64,000 nucleotides of DNA from H111-94 sp034436045 (lineage in GTDB: Bacteria > Chloroflexota > Ktedonobacteria > Ktedonobacterales > Ktedonobacteraceae). Position numbers and translations under genes: made by a program. Location of the stretch: NCBI GenBank assembly GCA_034436045.1, contig DAOTVZ010000205.1, positions 1 through 64,000 on the forward strand, read 5' to 3'. Shown in pieces: positions 1 to 13,538 of this stretch. Position 1 is the stretch's first letter. Each line of letters begins with the position of its first letter. Under the pieces are notes generated by a model. It was not told the origin of the DNA. It was given only the letters and a program-made list of their open reading frames with translations, and made no database searches.

Positions 1-169
1 CTTCGGGAGCCTTGTCGATCTGGTCGAAGGCGACATACTTGTTGCTGGGGTTCAGCGTCGCCAGGACTTTGGTGATCGCGGCGGTCAGCGTCGTCTTGCC
101 GTGGTCGATATGCCCAATCGTTCCCACGTTTACGTGGGGCTTTGTTCGCTCAAATTTCTTCTTTGCCAT
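1..169 (-). CDS. tuf: Elongation factor Tu, N-terminal part (cut by window edge)
   Basis: Translation GTPase that delivers aminoacyl-tRNA to the ribosome. Only the first 56 residues are present; the rest lies beyond the window start. The frame reads MAKKKFERTKPHVNVGTIGH and continues with the P-loop HIDHGKTTLT, the standard EF-Tu N-terminus. The ATG at 169-167 is preceded on the minus strand by GAGGAAAG. It is the last visible gene of the rpoB-rpoC-rpsL-rpsG-fusA-tuf series but is separated from fusA by 357 bp, so it may have its own promoter. Confidence 0.95.
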   Translation of the reverse strand, partial: MAKKKFERTKPHVNVGTIGHIDHGKTTLTAAITKVLATLNPSNKYVAFDQIDKAPE

Positions 170-526
170 GTTCTTTCCTCTGTTATACAGAACGTTGCGT
201 CTTGCGCCTCGTCCGCGCAGCGGCAGGAGGCCGATAAACGTTATAAGGCATAGTGCAATGCATATGTGTCAGGGATGCACTTTTGCAATGGCACGTAATT
301 ACACACAAACGTAGCTAAACCATCCAGATGGATAGTTTGAAACCGCATGAAAGGGAACGGGAAGTCGGGCGGCCTGTTCCCTGACGCAGGCACCGCTCCC
401 ATTCAGATATGCAGTCTTGCGCGCTCTGTCGGACGTGATTGGTCACGTCCACGCGCTATGGCCCTTCCGAGTGCGACGGGTTTGTGGCCCGTGTTCAGGA
501 CTCGCAAGAGCCAGCAAACATCCTGC
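170..526. other. fusA-tuf intergenic gap with two small hairpins
   Basis: No convincing gene in 357 bp. Two inverted repeats are visible. Positions 317-338 form a 10-bp stem with one G-T pair and a 2-nt loop. Positions 431-450 read GGACGTGATTGGTCACGTCC, a perfect 8-bp stem with a 4-nt loop whose core matches the palindrome family found elsewhere in the window (35402-35421, 56045-56352). A tuf promoter could lie here, but no clear -35/-10 pair was found. Confidence 0.5.
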
Positions 527-2602
527 TTACCGACTACGTTTCGCGATGACTTCGTCCGCGATATTTTTCGGCACAGGATCGTAGTGAGAAAACTCCATTG
601 AGTAGTTGGCGCGTCCACTGGTCATGGAACGCAGATCGTTCACATAGCCGAACATTTCAGCGAGGGGCACGTGGGCACGCACCACCTGTTGTGAACCACG
701 GGTTTCCATACCGAGGATGGTTCCGCGTCGGCGATTGAGGTCGCCGATAATATCTCCATAGAACTCTTCGGAAGTGGTCACTTCCACCAGCATGACTGGC
801 TCAAGCAGGATGGGGCCAGCTTTGCGAGCCGCCTCTTTAATGGCGAGCGAACCGGCGGTTTTGAAGGCCATTTCGCTTGAGTCTACTTCGTGATAGGAGC
901 CATCGTAGAGGGTGACAACCACATCGACCATGGGGAAACCGGCGATAATGCCGTTCTCCAGAGTTTCGCGGATGCCCACTTCGACGGGTTTGATATATTC
1001 CTTTGGGATAACGCCGCCGACGATGGCGTTGATGAACTCGAAGCCCTTACCGCGCTCATTGGGGGCAACCCTGATCCAGACATCACCATACTGGCCATGA
1101 CCGCCGGTCTGTCTGACATGTTTGCCCTGCGCCTGAGCCTCGCGCGTAATTGTCTCGCGGTAGGCCACCTGCGGGCGTCCTACATTGGCATCGACCTTAA
1201 ATTCGCGGAACAAGCGATCCTGGATCACATCCAGATGTAGTTCGCCCATGCCACTAATAATTGTCTGTCCACTCTCTGGATCGGTACGCACGCGGAAGGT
1301 GGGGTCTTCTTCGGCCAGTTTGCCCAGGGCAATCGCCATCTTATCCTGGTCGGCGCGCGTCTTCGGCTCAATGGCGATATCGATGACGGGCGTCGGGAAG
1401 GTGATGGATTCCAGCAAGATGGGATGCGCTGCGTCACACAGCGTATCGCCGGTGAAGGTATTGCGGAGACCGACGGCGGCACAGATGTCGCCAGCGCGGA
1501 TCTCGTCAATATCCTCACGGTGGTTGGCATGCATACGCAACAAGCGTCCGATGCGCTCCTGCTTGCCTTTGGTGCTGTTCAGCACGGCAGCACCTTTGGT
1601 CAGCGTGCCGGAGTAGACGCGCAGGTAGGCCAGACGACCAACAAAGGGGTCGGAGACGATCTTGAACGCTAGCGCGCTGAACGGTGCGTCATCGCTGACC
1701 TCGCGCTCAACCTCCTGGCCGGTATCAGGGTCGATACCCTTTGGACGGGGGATGTCGAGTGGCGACGGCAGATAGGCGACGACCGCGTCGAGCATGGCCT
1801 GCACGCCCTTATTTTTCAGGGCCGAGCCACAGAGGATAGGCACTAGCTTGCCCTGAATGGTAGCTTTACGCAAGGCTGCGACTAGCTCTTCCTTCGTGAT
1901 CTCTTCGCCCTCAAGGTACTTGAGTGTCAATTCTTCGTCGGTTTCCGCCACGCGCTCGATCAGGTACTCGCGGTGCTGAGTGAACTCGGCCTCCATGCCG
2001 GTCGGCACCTCAGTGCGGTCCGACTTGGTGCCCAGGTCATCGGTAAAGATGACGCCTTGTTGCTCAATCAGATCAACGAACCCTTTAAAAGAGGCTTCAC
2101 GCCCAATAGGGATTTGAATGGGGATGGGCACCGCGCCCAGGCGCTCACGAATCATATCCACAGTGCGCCAGAAGTCGGCCCCGATGCGGTCCATCTTATT
2201 GACAAAGCAGATACGGGGAACATTATACTTGTTAGCCTGCCGCCAGACGGTTTCAGATTGCGGCTCAACCCCGGCCACCGCGTCGAAGACAACGACGCCG
2301 CCGTCGAGAACGCGCAGCGAGCGTTCCACTTCTGCCGTAAAGTCCACGTGACCGGGCGTATCAATAATGTTGATACGAACGTCTTGCCAGAAACAGGTGG
2401 TGGCAGCCGCAGTGATGGTGATACCACGCTCCTGCTCCTGCGGCATCCAGTCCATGGTGGCCGCGCCCTCATGAACCTCACCAATTTTATGAATCTTCTT
2501 CGTATAGAAGAGGATACGCTCGGTTGTCGTGGTTTTGCCAGCATCAATATGAGCGATGATACCGATATTTCGTGTTTTTTCGAGTGGAAATTCTCTAGGC
2601 AT
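527..2602 (-). CDS. fusA: Elongation factor G
   Basis: Ribosomal translocase GTPase, 691 aa, full length for the family. The N-terminus MPREFPLEKTRNIGIIAHID runs into the G1 motif AHIDAGKTTTTERIL. G3 (DTPGHVDF) and G4 (NKMDR) follow, then domains II-V with the RGQ/GHGQYGDV-type domain IV segment. The start lies 9 bp after the rpsG stop, so the two genes are almost certainly cotranscribed and probably coupled. It belongs to the str-type operon order rpsL-rpsG-fusA-tuf. Nothing unusual was seen in the coding sequence. Confidence 0.98.
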   Translation of the reverse strand: MPREFPLEKTRNIGIIAHIDAGKTTTTERILFYTKKIHKIGEVHEGAATMDWMPQEQERGITITAAATTCFWQDVRINIIDTPGHVDFTAEVERSLRVLDGGVVVFDAVAGVEPQSETVWRQANKYNVPRICFVNKMDRIGADFWRTVDMIRERLGAVPIPIQIPIGREASFKGFVDLIEQQGVIFTDDLGTKSDRTEVPTGMEAEFTQHREYLIERVAETDEELTLKYLEGEEITKEELVAALRKATIQGKLVPILCGSALKNKGVQAMLDAVVAYLPSPLDIPRPKGIDPDTGQEVEREVSDDAPFSALAFKIVSDPFVGRLAYLRVYSGTLTKGAAVLNSTKGKQERIGRLLRMHANHREDIDEIRAGDICAAVGLRNTFTGDTLCDAAHPILLESITFPTPVIDIAIEPKTRADQDKMAIALGKLAEEDPTFRVRTDPESGQTIISGMGELHLDVIQDRLFREFKVDANVGRPQVAYRETITREAQAQGKHVRQTGGHGQYGDVWIRVAPNERGKGFEFINAIVGGVIPKEYIKPVEVGIRETLENGIIAGFPMVDVVVTLYDGSYHEVDSSEMAFKTAGSLAIKEAARKAGPILLEPVMLVEVTTSEEFYGDIIGDLNRRRGTILGMETRGSQQVVRAHVPLAEMFGYVNDLRSMTSGRANYSMEFSHYDPVPKNIADEVIAKRSR

Positions 2603-2611
2603 GATATATTG

Positions 2612-3082
2612 TTACCAGCGATAATGAGCGAAGGCTTTGTTAGACTCCGCCATTCTGTGGGTCTCCTCACGTTTCTTAATGGTCGCGCCCTGGCCCGCAG
2701 CAGCGTCCATCAGCTCATTCGCCAGTTTCTCTGCCATCGAGTGCCCGGTACGGGCGCGAGCAGAGCGGATGAGCCAGCGCATTGCGAGCGCATTACCGCG
2801 CTCCCGGCGTACATCAACAGGAACCTGATAGGTCGAGCCACCGACACGGCGCGGCTTGACTTCAATGCTAGGGGTGGCATTCTTAATTGCCTGCTCGAAC
2901 ACGTCGAGCGGGGAGCGCTTCATCCTGGTTTCGATCAGGTCGAATGACTGATAGAGAATGCGCTCGGCCAGGCTGCGTTTGCCATCCACCATCAATTTAT
3001 TGGTAAAGCGAGCCACGTTGCGACTCTTAAACTTTGCATCCGGCACATCAGGCCGACGGACAACTTTCCTACGTCTTGGCAC
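2612..3082 (-). CDS. rpsG: 30S ribosomal protein S7
   Basis: Primary 16S rRNA-binding protein of the small-subunit head, 156 aa with the start chosen here. A longer frame reaches 3124, but a GTG at 3082-3080 is preceded by AGGAGG at good spacing and gives the usual S7 N-terminus (V/M)PRRRKVVRRPDVPDAKF. The family motif KRSLAERILYQSFDLI and the C-terminus ending AHYRW are present. It lies between rpsL (382 bp upstream) and fusA (9 bp downstream). The GTG start is a call from the ribosome-binding site and family length. Confidence 0.95.
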   Translation of the reverse strand: MPRRRKVVRRPDVPDAKFKSRNVARFTNKLMVDGKRSLAERILYQSFDLIETRMKRSPLDVFEQAIKNATPSIEVKPRRVGGSTYQVPVDVRRERGNALAMRWLIRSARARTGHSMAEKLANELMDAAAGQGATIKKREETHRMAESNKAFAHYRW

Positions 3083-3464
3083 TTTTCGCCTCCTGCTCTT
3101 TACAACGTGTATAAACATTGGCACGGACGGAACAAATCCCCGTTCCTACGGCATTCTGGCGTTATCAGACACCAGAAAAGGCGTCGATTCGATTGCGGTC
3201 TACGTGGCCTGCAATCTCCTACGGACGCCTGCACGCAGGTGCCTATCCAAACTCTGCTCGTTGCCTGTCGTCGTCATCAGCAACCCTCCGCTGGTTAGCG
3301 GAGGCAAGTTAGCGCGTCAGGAGGACACCCGACTCCCATCATGGCACGGGCCAATCAACCGTAGCAGCGGGCCGCGCACCCATGATGCGTGATTACCGAC
3401 CTACCTGAAGGCGCTCAGGTGGTATCGGAGAGAGGTGCTTTCTTTCACATGCCTCTCTGAAGAG
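3083..3464. other. rpsL-rpsG intergenic gap with hairpin
   Basis: 382 bp without a supported gene, unusually long between rpsL and rpsG, which are normally close. It contains a perfect hairpin at 3285-3304 (8-bp stem CCTCCGCT/AGCGGAGG, 4-nt loop GGTT) with no T-run on either side, so it does not look like an intrinsic terminator. It could be an mRNA-processing or regulatory structure. Confidence 0.45.
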
Positions 3465-3917
3465 TTATTTCTTTCCGCCCTTTGCTGGAGCGGCCTGCTG
3501 TCCGGGTTTTGGACGTTTCGCCCCATACTTCGAGCGACCGCGACGACGCTTGGCGACGCCATCACTGTCCAGGGTACCGCGCACGATATGATAGCGCACA
3601 CTCGGTAGGTCCTTCACGCGGCCCCCACGAATGAGTACAACTGAGTGTTCCTGTAAATTATGCCCTTCACCTGGGATGTACGCAGTGACTTCCATTTGAT
3701 TTGACAAGCGAACACGGGCAATCTTACGCATTGCCGAATTCGGCTTCTTTGGCGTCATGGTACGGACCTGGGTACACACGCCACGCTTCTGTGGCGACCC
3801 ACGCAGACGCGCGGTTCGGTTTTTGAGTGCGTTATATGAATACAGCAACGCAGGGGCCTTCACCTTTTTCTGCTTCGGCGTGCGCCCCTTTCGAATTAAT
3901 TGATTAATTGTCGGCAA
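3465..3917 (-). CDS. rpsL: 30S ribosomal protein S12
   Basis: Decoding-centre ribosomal protein, 150 aa with the start chosen here. The open frame continues upstream to 4028, but the family start (M)PTINQLIRKGR falls at a TTG codon (3917-3915) preceded by GGGAGG 8 nt upstream, so a TTG start is inferred. The streptomycin-site segments TPKKPNSAMRK and GGRVKDLPSVRY are intact with their lysines. The C-terminus has a long basic tail (KRRRGRSKYGAKRPKPGQQA and a short extension), giving a slightly longer protein than the roughly 125-140 aa norm. Confidence 0.95.
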   Translation of the reverse strand: MPTINQLIRKGRTPKQKKVKAPALLYSYNALKNRTARLRGSPQKRGVCTQVRTMTPKKPNSAMRKIARVRLSNQMEVTAYIPGEGHNLQEHSVVLIRGGRVKDLPSVRYHIVRGTLDSDGVAKRRRGRSKYGAKRPKPGQQAAPAKGGKK

Positions 3918-4116
3918 GGAAAGATCCTCCCTGTCCCTTCTTATCCTCTGCGCAGGAACGTGAGTCACGTTCCTTTCAATCACACATATGCGATTGCATA
4001 TGTTACCACTCGCCGCCTTTACTGTCAAGAGTTAAACCGGCAAGTCAGGGCAATCGCAAAGAGCTATCAACTATAAAACAGCGACTGGGGCCAACCAGGG
4101 CAACCGCAAGAGTGGC

Positions 4117-4159
4117 CCCTACAATGACGGGATCGTTCTCACTCACCGTCATTGTAGGG
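4117..4159. repeat. Perfect 14-bp inverted repeat downstream of rpoC
   Basis: CCCTACAATGACGG at 4117-4130 is exactly repeated in inverse orientation at 4146-4159 with a 15-nt loop. It lies between the rpoC stop (4187) and rpsL (start 3917). The surrounding bases (GGGCAACCGCAAGAGTGGCCCC) resemble other intergenic palindromes in the window (8583-8651, 46996-47169). No T-run follows on the minus strand, so read-through from rpoC to rpsL is plausible. Confidence 0.7.
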
Positions 4160-4186
4160 ATGCCTCTCGCGACTACCCTGCGGGCA

Positions 4187-8557
<4,371 letters not shown>

Positions 8558-8582
8558 GCTACCTCCTAAGGGGCAACTCCGG

Positions 8583-8651
8583 CAGGGCGACTGCGAGGGT
8601 ACGCCCCCACCCTGGATGGGCGGGGTAGGGGCGTACCCTGCGGTCGCCCTG
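8583..8651. repeat. Palindromic repeat between rpoB and rpoC
   Basis: The left arm at 8583-8611 (starting CAGGGCGACTGCGAGGGTA) and the right arm at 8624-8651 are near-perfect inverse copies, differing at about three positions, with a 12-nt loop. It fills most of the 119-bp rpoB-rpoC gap. The motif GGGCGACCGCAGGGTACGCC recurs in fragments at 4080-4200, 39279-39300 and 46996-47169, suggesting a dispersed intergenic palindrome family. It has no T-run and is probably transcribed within the operon. Confidence 0.75.
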
Positions 8652-8676
8652 TCACCCCACTCCTAAATCGGATGTG

Positions 8677-11600
8677 TTATTGATCTCCTTCGAAACCGGA
8701 CAGGTTGATACCCAGTTCGGGCATGACATCATTGGAAGTGTCTTCAACAAACTGGATTTTCTGGTCGTCTTCGTTGAGCACCTCGACGTTGATGCCGAGG
8801 CTCTGCAATTCTTTGACCAGAACCTTGAAGGACTCTGGCACACCAGGCTCCATGATGTTTTCGCCCTTGACGATAGCTTCATAGGTTTTGACGCGACCTA
8901 CCACGTCATCCGATTTGACGGTTAGGATTTCTTGCAAGATGTTGGCGGCCCCGTAGGCTTCCAGCGCCCAGACTTCCATTTCGCCGAAGCGCTGACCACC
9001 GAACTGAGCCTTACCACCGAGCGGCTGCTGGGTGATCAGGCTGTATGGGCCGGTGGAGCGGGCGTGAACCTTGTCTTCGACGAGGTGGGCCAGCTTGAGC
9101 ATATAGGTATAGCCGACGGTGACCGGGTTGTCGAACGGCAGGCCGGTGCGACCATCGAACAGTTGTATCTTGCCGCTTTCGGGCAGACCGGCGCGACGCA
9201 AGAACTCTTCAATATCCTCTTCGGTCGCGCCGTCGAAGACTGGAGTGGCGATTTTGAAGCCGAGAACGCTGGCCGCCCAGCCCAGGTGTGTCTCCAAAAT
9301 CTGGCCGATGTTCATGCGGTGCGGCACACCTAATGGATTAAGAATGATATCTACCGGCGTGCCATCGGGCAGGAAAGGCATATCCTCGATGGGCAAGACG
9401 CGCGAGATGACGCCTTTATTGCCATGCCGTCCGGCCATTTTGTCGCCCGCGCCGATCTTGCGCTTCTGCGCAATGCTGACACGCACCAACTGGTTAACGC
9501 CCGGCGGTAGCTCGTCGCCGTTCTCACGCGAGAAGACTTTGACTTCGACAACCTTGCCACGCTCGCCATGTGGGACGCGCAAAGAGGTATCCTTGACCTC
9601 GCGGGCCTTTTCACCAAAGATAGCGCGCAGGAGTTTCTCTTCCGCCGTCAGTTCGGTTTCGCCCTTCGGCGTGATCTTGCCAACGAGAATGTCCTGCGGG
9701 CCGACCTCGGCTCCAACGTAGATGATACCGCGCTCGTCCAGATTTTTGACACCCTCCTCGCCCACGTTGGGGATATCGCGCGTGATCTCCTCCGGGCCGA
9801 GCTTGGTATCGCGGGCATCGACTTCAAACTTCTCTATATGAATAGATGTGAAGAGGTCTTCACGGACAATGCGCTCGCTGATGAGAATTGCGTCCTCGAA
9901 GTTGCCACCCTCCCAGCTCATAAAGGCGACCAGAATGTTCTGACCAAGAGCTAGTTCGCCGTTCTCAGTGGAAGAACTATCGGCGATGACCTGACCGGCA
10001 GCAACGTAATCGCCCTTTTTGACAATTGGACGCTGGTTGATGCAGGTGCCGTTGTTGGAGCGCACGAACTTGCGCAACCGATAGGTGTGCAACTCGCCCT
10101 GGTCATCCAGCACCTGGATAGCGCGCCCGGTGGATGAGACGACTTCGCCGGCGGTCTGGCTAACAATGACCTGGCCAGAGTCGATAGCGACCTGGCGCTC
10201 CATGCCGGTACCACAAATGGGCGACTGCGGACGCAACAGAGGCACGGCCTGGCGCTGCATGTTGGCACCCATAAGGGCGCGGTTCACATCGTCATGCTCC
10301 AGGAACGGAATCAGGGCCGTTGCCACGCTCACTGTCTGGCGCGGGGAAACGTCCATATAATCGATGTTGTCGGCGCTCTCCATGACGAACTCACCCTGGT
10401 AGCGGGCCAAAACACGCTCGTTGACAAACTCATTGCGCTCATCGAGCTTGGCGTTGGCCTGCGCGATCCAGTAGTTTTCTTCGTCATCGGCGGTGTGATA
10501 TTCCACCTCATCAGTGACGAAGGGTTTGATGGATACCAGTGTGTCGCCCAGGGCACGCGAGAGTTTGGCGAAAAGTTCCTCGTCAATGCGAACACGGGTG
10601 CGCGCTTTAATGAGAATTTCGCCGTTTTCGTCCTTGACATCCTCACGCGGACGACCGTAGATGCCACGAAATTCGCGCCCGATGAGACGCCGGTCGTTGG
10701 CCTGCAAACGTTTGTAGACCTTGCGATAGGGCGTCTCGATGAATCCATAAGGGTTGATCTGCCCATACGTGGCAAGGTTGCCGATGAGGCCGATGTTAGG
10801 GCCTTCCGGCGTCTCGATAGGGCAGATGCGGCCATAGTGCGACTCGTGAACGTCGCGGACTTCAAAGCCAGCGCGGTCACGCGAGAGGCCACCGGGGCCG
10901 AGGGCCGAGAGACGACGCTTGTGACCGATCTCGGCCAGGGCGTTGACCTGGTCCATGAATTGCGAGAGCTGGCTACCACCAAAGAACTCACGCATGGCGG
11001 CGACGACGGGCCGAATATTAATGAGCGCGTTCGGGGTAGCCTGACCAGGCTCCTGAATGCTCATACGCTCCTTGACGACGCGCTCCATGCGCAGCAGGCC
11101 AACACGGAACTGTGATTGGATCAGCTCGCCGACGCAGCGGACACGGCGGTTGCCGAGATGGTCAATGTCGTCGGGACGCCCGTGCCCGTTATTGAGAGCG
11201 ACGAGGCGACGCACGATATTGACCAGGTCGTCCTGAGTCAGAATACGCTGGCTCTGCGGGATGGCGAGATCGAGTTTGCGATTCAATTTATAGCGACCGA
11301 CGTTGCCAAGATCGTAGCGACGCGGATTAAAGAACAGGTTTTTGACCAGCGAGCGCGCGTTATCAATCGTAGCGGGATCGCCGGGACGCAGTTTTTTATA
11401 CAGTTCGAGCAGAGCATCATCCTCGCGCTTGACAGGATCACGGTCGAGGGTGGCCTGGATATAGCGCACGGTGGGGTCATTATCGACATCTTTGAAGGCG
11501 TCGAGAATGCCCTGGTCGCTGGCAAGGTCCAGTTCCTCGATATGCCAGGCCTCTTTGGCGAGGCTGGCGATGGCACGCAGGAGCGTCGTGACCGGCAACT

Positions 11601-12174
11601 TGCGCTTACGGTCGATCTTGACGGTGAGCAGGTTTTTGTTGCTGGTCTCGAACTCCAACCAGGCCCCGCGCGCAGGGATGAGTTTAGCGGCGAAGAGTTT
11701 TTTGCCGGTGGCGACATCCTCGTCGGCGGTAAAGTAGACGCCGGGAGAGCGTACCAACTGGCTGACAACGACGCGCTCAGCGCCGTTGATGATGAAGGTC
11801 CCCTCTCTGGTCATGAGGGGGAAATCGCCCATGAAGACGTCCTTCTCGATGATTTCGCCGGTTTCTTTATTGATGAGGCGAGCTTTGACCGTTAAAGGTG
11901 CAGCGTAGGTAGCGTCACGGTCGCGGCACTCATCCTCACTATATTTAGGTTTGCCGAAAGGTTCGGGGGGCACGATAAATTCAAGGCTGAGATTCTTGCC
12001 GGTGAAGTCCTCAATCGGGGAAATCTCCTCGAAGAGTTCGCGCAACCCTTCCTTTTTGAACCACTCAAAGGAGTCGAGCTGGATCTGGATCAGGCCGGGC
12101 ATAGGGCGGATGTCAGGAATGCGTGCGAAAGACACGCGCTCTGGCAGCGCAACGGCCCTGGTGGTAACAGCCAT
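8677..12174 (-). CDS. rpoB: DNA-directed RNA polymerase subunit beta
   Basis: Second-largest RNA polymerase subunit, 1165 aa, full length for a beta subunit without large insertions. The rifampicin-pocket segment SQLSQFMDQVNALAEIGHKR is followed by RLSALGPGGLSRDRAGFEV, with the Asp, His and Ser residues that are usually mutated in resistant strains all wild type. The C-terminal HARSTGPYSLITQQPLGGKA and MEVWALEAYGA motifs are present. It is the first gene of the rpoBC-str series. rplJ/rplL are not upstream, which is unlike the common rplKAJL-rpoBC layout. The start ATG at 12174 follows GAGAGGAG closely. Confidence 0.98.
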   Translation of the reverse strand: MAVTTRAVALPERVSFARIPDIRPMPGLIQIQLDSFEWFKKEGLRELFEEISPIEDFTGKNLSLEFIVPPEPFGKPKYSEDECRDRDATYAAPLTVKARLINKETGEIIEKDVFMGDFPLMTREGTFIINGAERVVVSQLVRSPGVYFTADEDVATGKKLFAAKLIPARGAWLEFETSNKNLLTVKIDRKRKLPVTTLLRAIASLAKEAWHIEELDLASDQGILDAFKDVDNDPTVRYIQATLDRDPVKREDDALLELYKKLRPGDPATIDNARSLVKNLFFNPRRYDLGNVGRYKLNRKLDLAIPQSQRILTQDDLVNIVRRLVALNNGHGRPDDIDHLGNRRVRCVGELIQSQFRVGLLRMERVVKERMSIQEPGQATPNALINIRPVVAAMREFFGGSQLSQFMDQVNALAEIGHKRRLSALGPGGLSRDRAGFEVRDVHESHYGRICPIETPEGPNIGLIGNLATYGQINPYGFIETPYRKVYKRLQANDRRLIGREFRGIYGRPREDVKDENGEILIKARTRVRIDEELFAKLSRALGDTLVSIKPFVTDEVEYHTADDEENYWIAQANAKLDERNEFVNERVLARYQGEFVMESADNIDYMDVSPRQTVSVATALIPFLEHDDVNRALMGANMQRQAVPLLRPQSPICGTGMERQVAIDSGQVIVSQTAGEVVSSTGRAIQVLDDQGELHTYRLRKFVRSNNGTCINQRPIVKKGDYVAAGQVIADSSSTENGELALGQNILVAFMSWEGGNFEDAILISERIVREDLFTSIHIEKFEVDARDTKLGPEEITRDIPNVGEEGVKNLDERGIIYVGAEVGPQDILVGKITPKGETELTAEEKLLRAIFGEKAREVKDTSLRVPHGERGKVVEVKVFSRENGDELPPGVNQLVRVSIAQKRKIGAGDKMAGRHGNKGVISRVLPIEDMPFLPDGTPVDIILNPLGVPHRMNIGQILETHLGWAASVLGFKIATPVFDGATEEDIEEFLRRAGLPESGKIQLFDGRTGLPFDNPVTVGYTYMLKLAHLVEDKVHARSTGPYSLITQQPLGGKAQFGGQRFGEMEVWALEAYGAANILQEILTVKSDDVVGRVKTYEAIVKGENIMEPGVPESFKVLVKELQSLGINVEVLNEDDQKIQFVEDTSNDVMPELGINLSGFEGDQ

Positions 12175-12290
12175 AGGTTAGTGTTCTCCTCTCAATGATG
12201 GGCGGCATGTCCAACTGCGTGGAGGCCGTCCCTGGCTCGTAGAGGAAGCCAACAAAGACATGCAGAACCATGTCCCTGCATGGACGTGTT

Positions 12291-12321
12291 TGATCACACC
12301 CCGATTGATCGGATGTGATCA
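12291..12321. repeat. TGATCACA inverted repeat in the rpoB leader
   Basis: TGATCACA at 12291-12298 and TGTGATCA at 12314-12321 are perfect inverse copies around a 15-nt loop that itself contains GATTGATC. The core resembles the GTGATTGATCAC palindromes at 56045-56352 and 431-450. Confidence 0.55.
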
Positions 12322-12424
12322 ATCAGGAAGCGATTTATCCCGTCCATAAGCAACAGAAAAATGAGATAACTTGAGATTAATGCTTCAATAATGCTTGCTT
12401 TGAGAAACGGCTTATGACAAGAAA

Positions 12425-12457
12425 AGTAACCGCTTGCTGATCTCACAGGCGGTTACT
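12425..12457 (-). terminator. Terminator-like hairpin in the rpoB leader (possible attenuator)
   Basis: Read on the minus strand, AGTAACCGC pairs perfectly with GCGGTTACT across a 15-nt loop and is followed by TTTCTT. It lies about 390 nt after the predicted start of transcription and 250 nt before rpoB. No gene lies between the promoter and the hairpin, so it is better explained as an attenuator or pause structure than as a gene-end terminator. Confidence 0.6.
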
Positions 12458-12823
12458 CCTATTCTTTAATAAAAAGCGAAACGCGCGCCAATTACTCCGT
12501 CAGAAAAAACGTCCACACTGGCCCCCCTTCCACACACTAAGACGCGAACAACAGCCTTAAATGAAAACAACGAAAACACTCCTTTATTCCCTGCCGCACT
12601 GCGAGCAGACAGAATGAAGCAGCTAAAATGGTTTTCTACTATCGAATTGTACCCTGGCGGGTTGAAGCATACACTTCACGTGGTTTATTGCTGTGTCAGT
12701 GTCCTCACACTCTGCGGGGAATAACGCCTGGCATGTGTATCGCAGTATCAGATTTCGGCCCATGCTCCCGTCACATTATCAGTATCGTTACCTCAACTGA
12801 CCTGCCGTCTCTGGCAAGTAGCA

Positions 12824-12852
12824 ATTATACACTCGCCATAACGCCCTGTCAA
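12824..12852 (-). promoter_or_regulatory. Perfect consensus sigma-70 promoter for rpoBC
   Basis: On the minus strand the sequence reads TTGACA (12852-12847), a 17-nt spacer, then TATAAT (12829-12824): an exact match to both consensus hexamers at optimal spacing. The next gene downstream on that strand is rpoB. From 12853 to 13202 on the other side nothing but AT-rich sequence was seen. Confidence 0.85.
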
Positions 12853-13202
12853 TACCTTTATAGGGCAATTTTCAAAAATTTACGAATTCTCTCTTGCCCC
12901 GATGATGTTTTTGTCCTCGGCGTCATATTTCTACAATCAGCCGGGCGAGCGCCCTTTTGCTATTAGCTTGTGTAATAGTCTCTCTGAAAGAAAGAGGCCG
13001 ATTGTTACAAAATAAAATTAAAAATCTATTTTACTGCTAGATTGTAAGAGTATATTTTTGATAAATGAATGATGCTGACCTTGACTTTTACTGTTGTATC
13101 GGGTACATTCATTGGCGTAAGCGAAATCTCGCACGTGAGATTTTCGGGGACGTTAAAAGTCGAACAACACAGAACACCAACGTGAGAAGGAGTATTCCAG
13201 CT

Positions 13203-13493
13203 ATGACGAACGTGTATGAGTATGCCATTGAATTGGCCGATGATGAACTGAGTGATGTAGTCGGTACTGGCGGATATGGTGCATACGGTGTTGGTGGATG
13301 TGGTGTTTGTGGTGCGGCGGCTATTCCGGCTGTAGTCAATATCCCAGCAGTAACAACGATTCCTGTTGCTGCTGCCCCCAGTGGTCCCTACATTAATGCT
13401 TTGGATGCCTCAAGTCAATCAAGCACTGCCTACAATGTAGGTCTCCAGAACAGCAATGCAGTTAAGAGTTCGGTCTTCACAATGATCAACTAA
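13203..13493 (+). CDS. Glycine-rich precursor-like peptide 1 with double-glycine-type leader
   Basis: 96 aa. The ATG at 13203 is preceded by GAAGGAG. The N-terminal part YAIELADDELSDVVGT fits the leader pattern of peptides processed by C39-peptidase ABC transporters: Leu at -12, Glu at -8, Leu at -7, Val at -4, Gly at -2, with Thr instead of Gly at -1 (residues 21-22). The putative core starts with a Gly/Tyr/Cys-rich stretch (GGYGAYGVGGCGVCG), then an Ala/Pro/Val-rich segment, and ends in a 37-residue Ser/Asn-rich tail (SGPYI...SVFTMIN) that is 51 percent identical to the tail of the next peptide. The function is not known. A ribosomally made secreted peptide is an inference, and no modifying or transport genes are nearby. 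Confidence 0.75.
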   Translation: MTNVYEYAIELADDELSDVVGTGGYGAYGVGGCGVCGAAAIPAVVNIPAVTTIPVAAAPSGPYINALDASSQSSTAYNVGLQNSNAVKSSVFTMIN

Positions 13494-13502
13494 TGGTGCA
13501 TG

Positions 13503-13538
13503 ATAGTGTATGTTAGATTTAATTCTAACATACACTAT
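13503..13538 (+). terminator. 15-bp perfect hairpin after peptide 1
   Basis: ATAGTGTATGTTAGA at 13503-13517 and its exact inverse at 13524-13538 with a 6-nt loop TTTAAT, starting 10 bp after the stop codon. There is no T-run, so it is either a weak terminator or an mRNA 3'-end stabiliser. Confidence 0.55.

Larger units (their letters stand above)
12175..12823 (-). promoter_or_regulatory. Long 5' leader of rpoBC
   Basis: If transcription starts about 7 nt downstream of the perfect promoter at 12824-12852, the rpoB mRNA carries a leader of about 640 nt. The leader holds a terminator-like hairpin (12425-12457) and an 8-bp inverted repeat TGATCACA/TGTGATCA (12291-12298 and 12314-12321). A 69-codon frame at 12113-12322 overlaps the rpoB start and is not supported. 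Attenuation control of rpoBC is an inference from this layout. Confidence 0.55.

Noticed and set aside
1973..2947. 324-codon plus-strand frame opposite fusA and rpsG
   Set aside because: Antisense shadow of two certain genes. Its composition is that of the complementary strand.
12628..12966. 112-codon plus-strand open frame upstream of peptide 1
   Set aside because: It has no ribosome-binding site and no recognisable protein character, and it covers the opposite-strand perfect promoter of rpoBC.
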